A stretch of DNA of 64,000 nucleotides from Brachybacterium sp. Z12 (GTDB lineage: Bacteria; Actinomycetota; Actinomycetes; Actinomycetales; Dermabacteraceae), in the NCBI RefSeq assembly GCF_014400405.1, contig NZ_CP060496.1:1674001-1738000 (forward strand). Reading direction: 5' to 3'. The notes beneath the pieces are model-generated. The model was given only the letters and a program-made list of their open reading frames with translations. It was not told the DNA's origin and did not search any database. This document shows, piece by piece, positions 20,460 to 34,456 of the stretch; positions within the stretch are counted from its first letter, which is position 1, and each line of letters begins with the position of its first letter. The translations under genes were made by a program, and so were the position numbers.

Positions 20460-22174
20460 TCTCGAGGTCCAGCGGGAAGTCGATCGGACTGCCCGGGAAC
20501 AGCAGCCGGCCCGACGCGTCGGCGGATTCGCGGATCGCAGTCGCCGCGGCCTCGGCCTGCTCGGCCGGGGCATGGACGATCACCTCGTCGTGGAGGAAGA
20601 ACGCCAGGTGGGCACGGCGCGAGAAGACCGGCCCGGAGGGCACCGCCGCATGGGCCTCGGGCACCGCGCCGAATCGTGACAGCCGCAGTCTCAGCGCCGC
20701 CATCCAGGACAGCGCCCACTCCGCCGCGGTGCCCTGGACCACGAAGTTCCGGGTGAAGCGGCCGCGATCCCGGGCGGAGCGCCGGGCGGCCTCCGACGAG
20801 CCGGCCGGGGCCTCGGGCTGATTCGCGCTGCGCTGAGCCAGCGTCCACGATTCTTCGACAGCGGGGGAGGAGCGACCCAGCCAGGTGGTCACGGTGCCGC
20901 CCCGTTCACCAGTCGCGGCCGCGCCGTCGACGAGCGCCATGGCGGCCGGGAAGTTCTGCCGCAGCCGTGGCACCACCCGGCCGCTGTCGCCCGTGGTGCC
21001 GCCGTAGAGCGCTCCGAGCACCCCGATCTTCGCCTCCTGCCGGGAGGCGACGATGCCGGCCTCGACGATTCCGGAATAGAGGTCTTTCCCGGCCCCTGCG
21101 GCGATCATCGCCGGGTCCCCGGACATCGCCGCGAGCACGCGGGGCTCGAGCTGGGAGACGTCGGCGCTGACCAGGCACCAGCCGGGATCCGCCCGCAGAG
21201 CCGGGCGCAGCTGCCGCGGGATCTGCAGCGCCCCGCCGCCGCTGCTGGCCCAGCGCCCGGTGACCACCCCGCCCGGCACGTACACCGGGCGATAGCGGCC
21301 CTCGTGCACCCACTCGTCGAGCCAGGCCCAGCCGTTCGCGGTGAGCAGCCGGGACATCTTCTTGTACCGCAGCAGCGGCTCGATCGCCGGATGATCGTGT
21401 CCCTGCAGCTCCCACTGGGAGGTGGAGGGGACGTCGATCCCCGCCCGGTGCAGGGCGCGCAGCAGCCTCTGGTGGGAGTCGAGCGGCACCAGCGGGTCGC
21501 CGAGGGCCGTGCGCACCTCGGCGCCGGCCTCCACCATGCGCGCGGGTGGGGAGCCGGGGGGGGGCGCGGACCGAGCGCTGCGGTGAGGATCCGATCGTGC
21601 TCGGTGATGTCCCAGGGGATCCCGGCCGTCTGCAGCTCTGCGGCGATCAGCGCTCCGGCGGACTCCGCTGCCACCAGCAGGCGCAGGCGTGCCGAGTCGT
21701 GCGCGGCGTCGATCGCGGTGCGCTGCCGCGTGAACTCGGCGAGCGTCTCCTCCAGGTCCGAGGGAACGGCGCCGGAGCGTCGGGCGGTCGCATCGAGCTC
21801 GAAGAGCGTCGCCCCCGGGTCCCGCTCCGGCTCCTGCGGATCCAGCGGCGTGTCCCAGTCGCTAGCGTCCCGCAGCGGTCCGGCGTCCCGCACCAGCTCC
21901 GAGTGGCGCAGGATCCGGTGGATCAGCCGCAGGTCGTGGCAGCGCTCGAGAGTGACGCCGGCTGCGAGCAGCCGCGGGTACCAAGCTGCCGCATCGCTCC
22001 AGACCCAGCGGGGGAGTGCTCCGCCTCCCACCGCGAGACGAGAGCGGCGAGGTGCTCGGGCTCGGCCTCCTCGGAGCCTGACGGGGAGCCGTTCGGATCC
22101 AGCGCGAGGAGGAGCGTGCGCCCGCCCTCCCCGCGGCCGAGGACACACCATGCGGGCGAGGCAGGTGAGGTCAC
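20434..22174 (-). CDS. family-A DNA polymerase without 5'-nuclease domain, two frameshifts
   Basis: This is a 580-residue polymerase of the actinobacterial 'bifunctional 3'-5' exonuclease/DNA polymerase' type. The N-terminal third is exonuclease-like; the C-terminal part has PolA motifs: TGRWASSGGGALQIPR, motif A-like SADVSQLEPRVLAA, and motif C-like FFLHDEVIVHAP. A C is missing at 22010-22014 and another in the nine-base run at 21556-21564. GTG 22174 overlaps the MBL gene's stop by 4 nt, so I use it as the start. In motif A the usual DYSQIE is DVSQLE. Probably a repair or damage-bypass enzyme; not redundant with polA. Confidence 0.85.
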
Positions 22175-22848
22175 CAGCCCCGCTCGCGCCACGTCGGCAG
22201 CGAGGCTCGCTCGGTCCCGAGAGTGGTGTCGTCCCCGTGACCGGGGTACACCCAGGTGTCGTCGCCCAGCTGGTCGAAGATCCGCTGCTCGACATCGTCG
22301 ATGAGCTGCGCGAAGCGCTGCGGGTCCTGGTTCGTGTTGCCCACGCCGCCCGGGAACAGGGAGTCGCCGGTGAAGAGGTGATCGCCCTCGTCGCCGCCGC
22401 GCCACAGCACCGCGATCGAGCCAGGGGTGTGACCGCGCAGATGGATGATCTCGACCTGCTGCTGGCCGAACTCGAGCACGTCTCCGTGCACGAGGGGAAG
22501 ATCGATCCGTTCCGTGATCTCCTTGGCGTCCGCTTCGCCCGCGGCGGTGCGGGCTCCCGTGGCCTCCATCATCTCCGCGAGCGCTCCCACGTGGTCGTGG
22601 TGGCTGTGGGTGGTGACGATGAGGTCCAACCCGTTGTGCTCCCCGCCCGCGGCGACCATGCGTCGCAGCGAGTCGGTGTCCGCTGCGGCATCGATCAGCA
22701 GCTGCGCCCCCGTCGACCGACAGGTCAGCAGGTAGGCGTTGTTGTCCATGGGCCCCACGGAGAGCTTGCGGATCTGCAGGTGGTGGAGGTCGCGCACCAT
22801 CGGCTCGCCTCCGGGTTCGACGTGTCCGGTGTACTCATGATCGCTCAT
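22171..22848 (-). CDS. MBL-fold metallo-hydrolase (glyoxalase II-like)
   Basis: This 225-residue metallo-beta-lactamase-fold hydrolase has the metal-binding motif THSHHDHVG, a further ligand in HLRGHTPGS, the aspartate in LFTGDSLFPGG, and the last histidine in VYPGHGDDT. This layout fits hydroxyacylglutathione hydrolase-like or related small thioester/lactone hydrolases. As actinobacteria use mycothiol rather than glutathione, the true substrate is uncertain. ATG 22848 gives the start. Much longer readings upstream are antisense to uvrA and are not coding. It is divergent from uvrA and translationally coupled to the polymerase gene. Confidence 0.88.
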   Translation of the reverse strand: MSDHEYTGHVEPGGEPMVRDLHHLQIRKLSVGPMDNNAYLLTCRSTGAQLLIDAAADTDSLRRMVAAGGEHNGLDLIVTTHSHHDHVGALAEMMEATGARTAAGEADAKEITERIDLPLVHGDVLEFGQQQVEIIHLRGHTPGSIAVLWRGGDEGDHLFTGDSLFPGGVGNTNQDPQRFAQLIDDVEQRIFDQLGDDTWVYPGHGDDTTLGTERASLPTWRERGW

Positions 22849-22875
22849 GGACCCAGTATGTCGCTCACCTCTCCT

Positions 22876-22891
22876 CCGAACAACTGTTCGA
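22876..22891. promoter_or_regulatory. LexA (SOS) box upstream of uvrA
   Basis: The palindrome CGAAC-AACT-GTTCG (22877-22890) matches the actinobacterial LexA operator TCGAAC-N4-GTTCGA in all core positions. It overlaps a -35-like GTTCGA placed 17 bases before a -10 TAAGAT (22909-22914). A repressor bound here should block uvrA, and perhaps the divergent MBL and polymerase genes, until DNA damage. Confidence 0.85.
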
Positions 22892-22914
22892 AGCTCGGGT
22901 TCCGCCTCTAAGAT
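22886..22914 (+). promoter_or_regulatory. uvrA promoter, probably leaderless
   Basis: The -35-like GTTCGA (22886-22891), a 17-base spacer and -10 TAAGAT (22909-22914) place the transcription start within one or two bases of the GTG start codon at 22921. No ribosome-binding site is present before the GTG. Both facts suggest a leaderless mRNA, common in actinobacteria. Confidence 0.55.
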
Positions 22915-22920
22915 GGCACG

Positions 22921-25789
<2,869 letters not shown>

Positions 25790-25803
25790 GCGGAGCTCTC
25801 CTG

Positions 25804-27734
25804 ATGGCTGATCCCACCACGTACCGTCCCGCGGCCGGCAGCATCCCCACCAGACCGGGGGTGTACCGGTTCCGGGACGAGCACGGCCGCGTCATCTACG
25901 TGGGCAAGGCGAAGAACCTCCGCCAGCGCCTGTCCAACTACTTCCAGGACCTCGCCGCGCTGCATGAGCGCACCCGGCGGATGGTGACCACCGCCGCCGG
26001 CGTGGAGTGGACCGTGGTGGGCACCGAGGTTGAGGCACTGATCCTCGAGTACACCTGGATCAAGGAGTTCGACCCGCGGTTCAACGTCAAGTTCCGCGAT
26101 GACAAGTCCTACCCCTACCTGGTGCTGACGATGGGGGAGAAGGTGCCGCGGGTGCACATCACCCGTCGGCCTCGCGCGAAAGGGGACCGCACCTTCGGCC
26201 CCTATCCGCAGGTCGGAGCGATCCGCGAGACGCTCGATCTGATGCTGCGGGTGTTCCCGATCCGCTCCTGCACCGCGGGCGTCTACCGCCGAGCGGAGCG
26301 GTCGGGCCGTCCCTGTCTGCTGGGCTTCATCGGCAAATGCGCCGCACCCTGCGTGGGTGACATCTCCGAGGACGAGCACCGGCGGCTCGCCGAGCAGTTC
26401 GCGGACTTCATGGCCGGCAACACCGCCACCTACACCCGCCGCATCGAACGGCAGATGCAGGCAGCCGCCGCCGCGATGGACTACGAGACCGCCGCGAGCC
26501 TGCGCGATGACCTGCAGACCCTGAACAAGATCATGGAGAAGAGCTCGGTGGTGCTCTCCGACGCCACCGATGCGGACCTCGTGGGACTGGCGCAGGACCA
26601 GCTCGAAGCCTCGGTGCAGGTCTTCCACGTCCGCGGTGGGAGGATCCGCGGCCAGCGCGGATGGACCGCGGAGATCCTCGACGACTCGACCGCGCCGGAC
26701 CTCATCGAACGTGCGCTGACCACCCTGTACTCCGAGGGCGCGGCGCCCAAGGAGGTGCTGGTCCCGATCCTGCCCACGAACCGCGAGCAGATCCAGGAGC
26801 TGATGGGCCGTACGGTGAACCTGCGCGTCCCGCAGCGCGGGGAGAAGAAAGACCTGCTGGCGACGGTGGGTGAGAATGCGACCGAGGCGCTGCGACTGCA
26901 CCGTCTCAAGCGCACCGGCGATCTCACCGCCCGCACCAAGGCGCTCGAGGATCTCGGAGCGGCACTGGACCTGGCCGAGCCGCCGCTGCGGATCGAATGC
27001 TTCGACATCTCCCACTCCCACGGCACCAACGTCGTCGGCTCCCAGGTCGTCTTCGAGGACGGCCTGCCCAAGAAGAGCGAATACCGTCGCTACTCCGTCA
27101 GCGGCGCGGCCGCCCGGGACGACACCGCCTCGATGTACGACGTGATCTCGCGCCGCCTCAAGCACCATCTCGATCCCCCGGAGAAGTCGGAGGAGGACAG
27201 GCGCCGGTTCGCCTACCCGCCCCCTCGCTGATCCTGGTCGACGGAGGCCCGCCGCAGGTCGCTGCGGCGCAGCGAGCCTTCGACGATCTCGGCATCACCG
27301 ACATCGCCCTGGCCGGCATTGCCAAGCGGCTCGAGGAGATCTGGCTGCCCGGAGACGACTACCCGGTGATCCTGCCCCGCACCAGCGAGGCGCTGTTCCT
27401 GGTCCAGAGGCTGCGGGATGAGGCGCACCGCTTCGCGATCGCGTATCACCGTTCGAAGCGCGGCCGCGCCATGCAGGCCAGCGCCCTCGACGGTATCCCC
27501 GGGCTCGGACCGGCGCGGAGGCGTGCACTCCTGGACCGCTTCGTGACGGTCTCGGCGATCCGTGCGGCAGCCGAGGAGGAGCTGGTGGACGTCGAGGGGA
27601 TCGGGCCCGCGTTGGCCGCGCAGATCGCCGCCGCGCTACGATCCGACCAGGGGGACGAGACGCAGGCGGTCCTCGAGGACGGCGAGCTCGCAGTCACCGT
27701 GGACATGGCGACCGGCGAGATCCTCGACCGCTGA
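25804..27734 (+). CDS. uvrC: excinuclease ABC subunit C, one frameshift
   Basis: UvrC makes both incisions in nucleotide excision repair. The 643-residue protein has a GIY-YIG nuclease domain ([21 protein letters not shown]), an internal UVR motif ([16 protein letters not shown]), an RNase H-like domain with CFDISHSHG and LVDGGPPQ, and a C-terminal double helix-hairpin-helix ([14 protein letters not shown] and [12 protein letters not shown]). One C is missing from the run at 27220-27224, joining YPPPS to LILVDGG. It starts at ATG 25804, 14 bases after uvrA, so the two are likely co-transcribed. Confidence 0.96.
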
Positions 27735-27778
27735 CCGGTCTCCTCTGCCCCCTGCCCGCCGACCCGGAAGGAGCGCTC

Positions 27779-28674
27779 GTGACCGAGGAGCCCTCACTGC
27801 CCCCACCACCGACACCAGGGGCGATGTCGTGATCATCACGGGCCTCGCCGGTGCCGGCCGAGAAACCGCAGCCCATGCCCTGGAGGACATGGGCTGGTAC
27901 GTCGTCTACAACATCGCCCCGCAGCTGATCTGGACGCTCTACGAGCTGCGCGCCTCGGCCGTCGGCCGCCAGAACCGCTTCGCCGTGGTGGTCGATCCGC
28001 GCTCGGGGCCGTTCTTCAGCGAGCTCTCCGACGTGGTGGCAGATCTGCGCAAGGCGGATCTGCGGCTGCGTCTGCTGTTCCTCACCGCGGACGAACCGAC
28101 GCTGGTGCGACGCTTCGACTCGGTGCGTCGCCCCCACCCGCTCCAGGGGGAGGAGGGCGTGCTCGAGGGGATCCGACGGGAACGCGAGATGCTCGCGCCG
28201 TACCGACGGATGGCCGACCTGGTCGTCGACACCTCTCCGCTGAACGTGCACCAGCTGACGATGAAGATGCGCACCGTCTTCGGGACGGACGAGGAGCAGC
28301 GCCTGACCGTGACGATGCTCTCCTTCGGCTTCAAGTACGGGATCCCGCTCGAGGCCGACCACGTCAGCGACGTGAGGTTCATCCCCAACCCGTACTGGGT
28401 CCCCGAGCTGAAACCGAAACGAGGCACGGATCCCGAGGTCGCGGAATTCGTCCTCGGGGACGCCAACGCGGGCGAGTTCGTGGACCGCTACCTGGAGATG
28501 ATCGCTCCGGTGCTGCGCGGGTACAGCGCCGAGAACAAGCACTTCACCACGCTCGCCATCGGCTGCACCGGCGGCAAGCACCGCTCGGTGGCCGTCTCGG
28601 AGAAGATCGGCGACGAGCTGCGCCGCATCGGGCACCCGGTGCGGATCCGCCACCGCGACCTGGGGCGCGAATGA
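27779..28674 (+). CDS. rapZ: RapZ/YvcJ-family nucleotide-binding protein, one frameshift, degenerate P-loop
   Basis: RapZ homologues are GTP/ATP-binding proteins; in Escherichia coli RapZ binds GlmZ/GlmY RNA. The 298-residue protein has the usual C-terminal domain ([29 protein letters not shown]). GTG 27779 follows a good AAGGAG Shine-Dalgarno. One C is missing from the run at 27800-27804, which puts [17 protein letters not shown] in frame. The P-loop reads [10 protein letters not shown], where G-x4-GK[S/T] is expected, and the following motif DNLP is YNIAP. The gene sits in the conserved uvrC-rapZ-yvcK-whiA order. Confidence 0.9.
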
Positions 28675-29794
28675 GCATCGCGCCCCGCTCCCGGGGCCAC
28701 CGTCTGCGCGGTGCCGACCTCTCCGCAAGAGCGCGACGGGGCCGGCGGGGCGATCCCCAGCGCCCGCTGCGCGTGGTCGCCCTCGGAGGCGGGCACGGGC
28801 TGGCCGCCAACCTGCGCGCGCTGAGGCTGCTCGCCGACGACATCACCGCTGTGGTGACGGTCGCCGACAACGGCGGCTCCTCCGGGAGGATCCGCACCGA
28901 GATGCCAGTGCTTCCCCCGGGGACCTGCGGATGGCGCTCGCGGCGCTGTGCGAGGACTCCGACTGGGGATCGATCTGGGGCGATGTCATCCAGCACCGGT
29001 TCTCGACGGACGGCGAGCTCGACGGCCATGCCCTCGGCAACCTCCTCATCGTCGCCCTCTGGCAGATCCTCGATGACCCCATCGAAGGACTCGACCAGAT
29101 GGCCGAGCTGCTCGGGGCCCGAGGCCGGGTGCTGCCCATGGCGCTGGAACCGCTGGACATCGAGGCTCAGGTGCGCGGCCTCGACGACGAGATCCGCACC
29201 GTCTCCGGGCAGTGGCAGGTCGCGACCGCGGAGGGCCGTGTCGAGAGCGTGCGCCTGATCCCCGAGAGGCCGCGGGTCGCGCAGGACGTGATCGATGCGC
29301 TGGGCCGTGCCGACTGGATCATCGTCGGCCCCGGCTCCTGGTACACCTCCGTGCTGCCCCATCTGATGATCCCGGAGATCGCCGAGGCGATCCGCAACAG
29401 CCCCGCCCGGCGCTGCATCACCACGAACCTGTCAGTCGGTGCGCAGGAGGCGGAGGGGATGACCAGCCTGGACATGCTCGACGTGCTCCTCGAACGGGCG
29501 CCGGACTGCCGCTTCGACGCCCTGCTCGCAGATCCGACCACCCTGGACGATGCTCTCGAGCTCGCCGAGGCGGCGCAGGCCCGCGGGATCCGCACCCTGC
29601 TGCGGCAGGTGAGCGTGGGGGACGGTACACCGCATCACGACCCTGTCCGGCTCGCCGCCGCGTACCGTGATCTCTTCGACGACGCCTACGGCGATGTCGA
29701 GCCCGCACATGCCGAGCATGAGGGCACCCCGCACCGAACGTCGGGAGCGTCTGCTCCCACCACCGAGGAGGACTTGCATGGCTCTGACGGGTGA
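28671..29794 (+). CDS. yvcK: YvcK/GlmR-family gluconeogenesis regulator, one frameshift
   Basis: YvcK (GlmR/CuvA) proteins bind UDP-sugars and support cell-wall precursor supply. The 374-residue protein has the fold's glycine-rich [37 protein letters not shown] and [14 protein letters not shown] signatures. One G is missing in gggg at 28919-28922, which restores [16 protein letters not shown] 28671 overlaps the rapZ stop by 4 nt (ATGA). Its 3' end runs 17 bases into whiA. The C-terminal 25 residues look poorly conserved. Confidence 0.92.
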
Positions 29795-30776
29795 GGCGAA
29801 GGAGGAGCTGAGCCACCTCGAGGTGAGCAGGCCCTCCGCACGCAAGGCCGAGGCGGCGGCGATCCTGCGCTTCGCAGGAGGCCTCCACCTGGTGGCGGGA
29901 CGGGTCGTGGTCGAGGCGGAGCTGGATTCCGCCGCGGTGGCACGTCGGCTCCACGGGATCATCGCGGACATGTACGGGCATCGGGCGGACCTTGCCGTCC
30001 TCGCCCCGTCCGGCATCCGCCGCACGACGCGGTACATCGTGCGCGTCGAGCGCGAGGGCGGGATGCTCGCGCGACAGACGGGCCTGCTCGACGCCCGCGG
30101 GCGTCCGGTGCGGGGGATGCCGCCGTTCGTGGTCGGGGGCGCGACCATCGACGCGGAGGCCGCCTGGCGCGGCGCCTTCCTCGCACGGGGGATGCTGACG
30201 GAGCCCGGCCGCTCCTCGGCGCTCGAGCTGTCCTGCCCGGGCCCCGAGGTCGCGCTCGCGATGGTGGGTTCTGCACGCAGACTGGGCGTCGCCTCGAAGG
30301 CGCGGGAGGCGCGCGGCACCGATCGCGTGGTGCTCCGCGACGGGGACGCCATCTCGATGCTGCTGTCCCGCATGGGCGCCCACGAGACCGTCAAGATCTG
30401 GGAGGAGCGCCGCACCAAGCGCGAGGTCAAGGCGACCGCTCACCGGCTGGCGAACTTCGACGATGCGAACCTGCGCCGCTCCGCCCGAGCCGCGGTCGCC
30501 GCGGGCCAGCGGGTGCAGCGCGCGCTGGAGATCCTGGGCGATGAGATCCCCGAGCACCTCCAGGCCGCGGGTCAGCTGCGTCTCGAGCATCGGCAGGCGA
30601 GCCTCGAGGAGCTCGGACGGCTCGCGGACCCGCCGCTGACGAAGGACGCCGTGGCCGGTCGGATCCGCCGCCTGCTCGCGACCGCCGACAAACGCGCGGA
30701 GGAGCTCGGCATGCCCGGGACCGACCACGGAGTGGACGAGGACCGGTTGCCACCGTCGCCCGACCCAGGACGTTGA
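29778..30776 (+). CDS. whiA: sporulation-type transcription factor WhiA
   Basis: WhiA is a DNA-binding protein with a LAGLIDADG homing-endonuclease-like domain and a C-terminal helix-turn-helix. In Streptomyces it acts with WhiB in sporulation septation; in non-sporulating actinobacteria it is kept with a cell-division role. The 332-residue protein starts [17 protein letters not shown] at ATG 29778. It has [11 protein letters not shown] in the LAGLIDADG part, [15 protein letters not shown], and the HTH region [19 protein letters not shown]. The frame is intact. Confidence 0.95.
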   Translation: MALTGEAKEELSHLEVSRPSARKAEAAAILRFAGGLHLVAGRVVVEAELDSAAVARRLHGIIADMYGHRADLAVLAPSGIRRTTRYIVRVEREGGMLARQTGLLDARGRPVRGMPPFVVGGATIDAEAAWRGAFLARGMLTEPGRSSALELSCPGPEVALAMVGSARRLGVASKAREARGTDRVVLRDGDAISMLLSRMGAHETVKIWEERRTKREVKATAHRLANFDDANLRRSARAAVAAGQRVQRALEILGDEIPEHLQAAGQLRLEHRQASLEELGRLADPPLTKDAVAGRIRRLLATADKRAEELGMPGTDHGVDEDRLPPSPDPGR

Positions 30777-30782
30777 TAGGAT
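30774..30782 (+). promoter_or_regulatory. extended -10 element for gap
   Basis: TGATAGGAT, an extended -10 (TGN-TAGGAT), overlaps the whiA stop codon. No -35 at the usual distance is convincing. Transcription would start near 30789, leaving a leader of about 90 bases before the gap GTG, which has a strong aggagg Shine-Dalgarno at 30870-30875. Confidence 0.4.
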
Positions 30783-30872
30783 CGTCACGGTCGTCGGTCA
30801 CTTCCGGCGCCGTCCGAGCGTACGAGGGCGTGCGCGCCAAGTCCATATTTCGCAGATCCCCTGTGAATCTAG

Positions 30873-31904
<1,032 letters not shown>

Positions 31905-32030
31905 TGACGGCCAGGATCGCCCCGGAGCCCGCCGGTCACCACCCCGAGGGGTCGGTGCCGGTGGGCTCCGGTCGTCCAGAGAGTCAGCGCCGCATGCGGT
32001 GCGACCACCAGACCATGAAGGAGCACCACA

Positions 32031-33232
32031 GTGCTGAAGACCATCGACTCGCTCGGAGAGCTGCGCGGCAAGCGCGTGCTCGTCCGCGCTGATCTGAACG
32101 TCCCGCTGGACGGGACCACGATCACCGACGACGGCCGCATCCGTGCCGCCCTGCCCACCCTCACCCGCCTGGTCGAGGCGGGCGCACGGGTCGCCGTGAT
32201 CTCCCACCTCGGCCGCCCCAAGGGCGCCCCCGAGGACAAGTACTCCCTGAAGCCCGTCGTCGGCCGCCTCGGCAAGCTGCTGGGCCAGGACGTCGCCTTC
32301 GCGACCGACACCGTCGGGACCTCCGCCCAGGAGGTCGTCGCCGGTCTGCAGGACGGCCAGGTCGCCGTGCTCGAGAACCTCCGCTTCAACCCGGGGAGAC
32401 CGCGAAGCAGGACGAGGAGCGCCTCTCGTTCGCCCGCGAGCTCGCCGCTCTGGGAGACGCCTTCGTCTCCGACGGCTTCGGGGTCGTGCACCGCAAGCAG
32501 GCCTCCGTGTACGAGCTCGCGACTCTCCTGCCGTCGGCAGCGGGCGAGCTGGTCCTCGGCGAGGTCGAGTCGCTGCGCAAGGTTACCGACTCCCCCAAGC
32601 GCCCCTTCGTGGTGGTCCTGGGCGGGGCGAAGATCGCCGACAAGCTCGGCGTCATCGACAGCCTGCTGGGCAAGGCCGATCGCATCCTGATCGGCGGCGG
32701 CATGGCCTACACCTCCCAGAAGGCGAAGGGCCTCGAGGTCGGCCAGTCGCTGCTGGACGAGAGCAAGCTCGACGTGGTGCGCGAGTACATGCAGCGCGCC
32801 GAGAGCAACGGGGTCGAGCTGGTGCTGCCGGTCGACACCGTGGTCGCTCCCGAGTTCTCCGCCGACGCCCCGGCCACCGTGGTGACGGTCGATCAGATGC
32901 CCGCCGATCAGGAGGGCATGGACATCGGTCCGGAGACCGCGAAGCTCTTCGCGTCGAAGATCGCTGATGCCGCGACCGTCTTCTGGAACGGCCCGATGGG
33001 CGTGTTCGAGTTCGACAGCTTCGCCAAGGGCACCACGTCCGTCGCCGAGGTGCTGTCGAAGACCGACGGGTACACCGTCGTCGGCGGTGGCGACTCCGCC
33101 GCTGCGGTGCGCATCCTGGGCTTCGATGAAACACTGTTCTCGCACATCTCGACCGGCGGTGGTGCGAGCCTCGAACTCATCGAGGGCAAGGAACTGCCGG
33201 GAATCTCGATCCTCGAGGAGGACGCCAAGTGA
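32031..33232 (+). CDS. pgk: phosphoglycerate kinase, one frameshift
   Basis: Phosphoglycerate kinase makes ATP from 1,3-bisphosphoglycerate. The 400-residue protein has the substrate-binding [13 protein letters not shown] and [11 protein letters not shown], the hinge [16 protein letters not shown], and the nucleotide-binding [12 protein letters not shown]. One G is missing at 32393-32396, which restores [15 protein letters not shown]. It starts at GTG 32031 behind aaggag. The stop overlaps the tpiA GTG by 4 nt. The 143 bases between gap and pgk hold no recognised element. Confidence 0.96.
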
Positions 33233-34001
33233 CCACCCGTACCCCGCTGATGGCGGGCAACTGGAAGATGAATCTCGACTGGAAGCAGGGCCTGGCCCTG
33301 GTCGAGGAGCTCGGAGAGCAGCTCAAGGACGTCGACACCTCGCTGGTCGAGACCGTCGTGCTGCCCCCTACGTCGATCTGCGCACCGTGCAGGTCGCTGT
33401 CGACTCGGGCAAGCTGCCCATCGCCTACGGCGCGCAGGACATCTCCGCCCACGAGTCCGGCGCGTACACCGGTGAGGTGTCGGGCCAGATGCTGAAGACC
33501 CTGGGCTGCAGCTACGTCGCGGTCGGCCACTCGGAGCGTCGCCAGTACCACGGCGAGGACGAGCAGGTCACCAACGCCAAGGTCCGCGCTGCCTTCGCAG
33601 CGGATCTCACCCCGATCCTCTGCGTCGGCGAGCCGCTCGAGGAGCGTCAGGCCGGCACCCACGTCGCCTACACGCTCGCGCAGCTCCAGGGCGGCATCGA
33701 CGGTCTCGACGCCGCACAGGCGAAGCAGATCGTCATCGCCTACGAGCCGGTCTGGGCGATCGGCACCGGCGAGGTCGCCAGCGCGGATGACGCACAGGAG
33801 GTGTGCGCCGCGATCCGTGAGGCGCTGCGCACCGCTCATGGCGACGAGGTCGCCGACGCCGTCCGCGTCCTGTACGGCGGCAGCGTCAAGTCCTCGAACG
33901 TGGTCGAGCTGATGGGCAAGGCCGACGTCGACGGCGCACTCGTCGGCGGCGCCTCGCTCAAGGCCGAGGAGTTCGCGAAGATCGCGGGCTACCAGGGCTG
34001 A
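33229..34001 (+). CDS. tpiA: triosephosphate isomerase, one frameshift
   Basis: TpiA interconverts dihydroxyacetone phosphate and glyceraldehyde 3-phosphate. The 257-residue protein has the catalytic lysine in LMAGNWKMN, the histidine in [13 protein letters not shown], the glutamate in [13 protein letters not shown], and the phosphate-gripping [11 protein letters not shown]. One C is missing in the run 33364-33368, which restores [12 protein letters not shown]. The start GTG 33229 overlaps the pgk stop by 4 nt. Confidence 0.96.
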
Positions 34002-34030
34002 CATAAGACTGCGGCGAGAGCCTCACCACG

Positions 34031-34059
34031 CGGGCCGGGTCCGGAAAGGATCCGGCCCG
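34031..34059 (+). terminator. hairpin after tpiA
   Basis: The inverted repeat gggccgggtcc / ggatccggccc around ggaaa lies 30 bases after the tpiA stop. No T-run follows, so it may act as an attenuator or RNA stabiliser. A possible -10 (TATGCT, 34065-34070) for secG follows at once. Confidence 0.5.
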
Positions 34060-34109
34060 TGGCGTATGCTGTATCGGTCGTCCTGTCTCCGTGGAAGGTG
34101 TCTGCCCTC

Positions 34110-34358
34110 GTGGATCTGCCCCTGCTGAAGCTCGTCCTTCAGATCATGCTGGCCGTCCTCGGCCTGCTCACGATCATGCTCGTCCTGCTGCACAAGGGGC
34201 GCGGCGGCGGCCTGTCCGACATGTTCGGCGGCGGCGTCTCGTCCTCGGCCAGCGCCTCCGGTGTAGCGGAGCGCAACCTGAACCGGATCACCGTCGGAGC
34301 GGCGGTGGGCTGGGGGATGTGCGCCGTGGGCCTCGGCATCGTCGAGAAGTTCCTCTGA
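34110..34358 (+). CDS. secG: preprotein translocase subunit SecG
   Basis: SecG is the small accessory subunit of the SecYEG channel. The 82-residue protein has two membrane spans: the first around LKLVLQIMLAVLGLLTIMLVLL, then the family loop HKGRGGGLSDMFGGGV, then a second around VGWGMCAVGLGIVEKF. GTG 34110 gives the usual short N-terminus; a longer reading from 34059 adds an unlikely 17 residues. The tpiA-secG order is general in actinobacteria. Confidence 0.93.
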   Translation: MDLPLLKLVLQIMLAVLGLLTIMLVLLHKGRGGGLSDMFGGGVSSSASASGVAERNLNRITVGAAVGWGMCAVGLGIVEKFL

Positions 34359-34384
34359 GACCTCGCGTGCTCTGAGCGCGCATA

Positions 34385-34419
34385 GAAGGGCCGGTCACCA
34401 TTTCGGTGACCGGCCCTTC
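34385..34419. terminator. bidirectional terminator between secG and opcA-pgl
   Basis: The perfect 15-base stem gaagggccggtcacc / ggtgaccggcccttc with a 5-base loop is followed by tgttgtctt on the plus strand. It lies between two convergent operons: secG from the left and the pentose phosphate genes from the right. Confidence 0.85.
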
Positions 34420-34456
34420 TGTTGTCTTCCGCTGTCTCAGCTCCCAGGCGGAGCGA

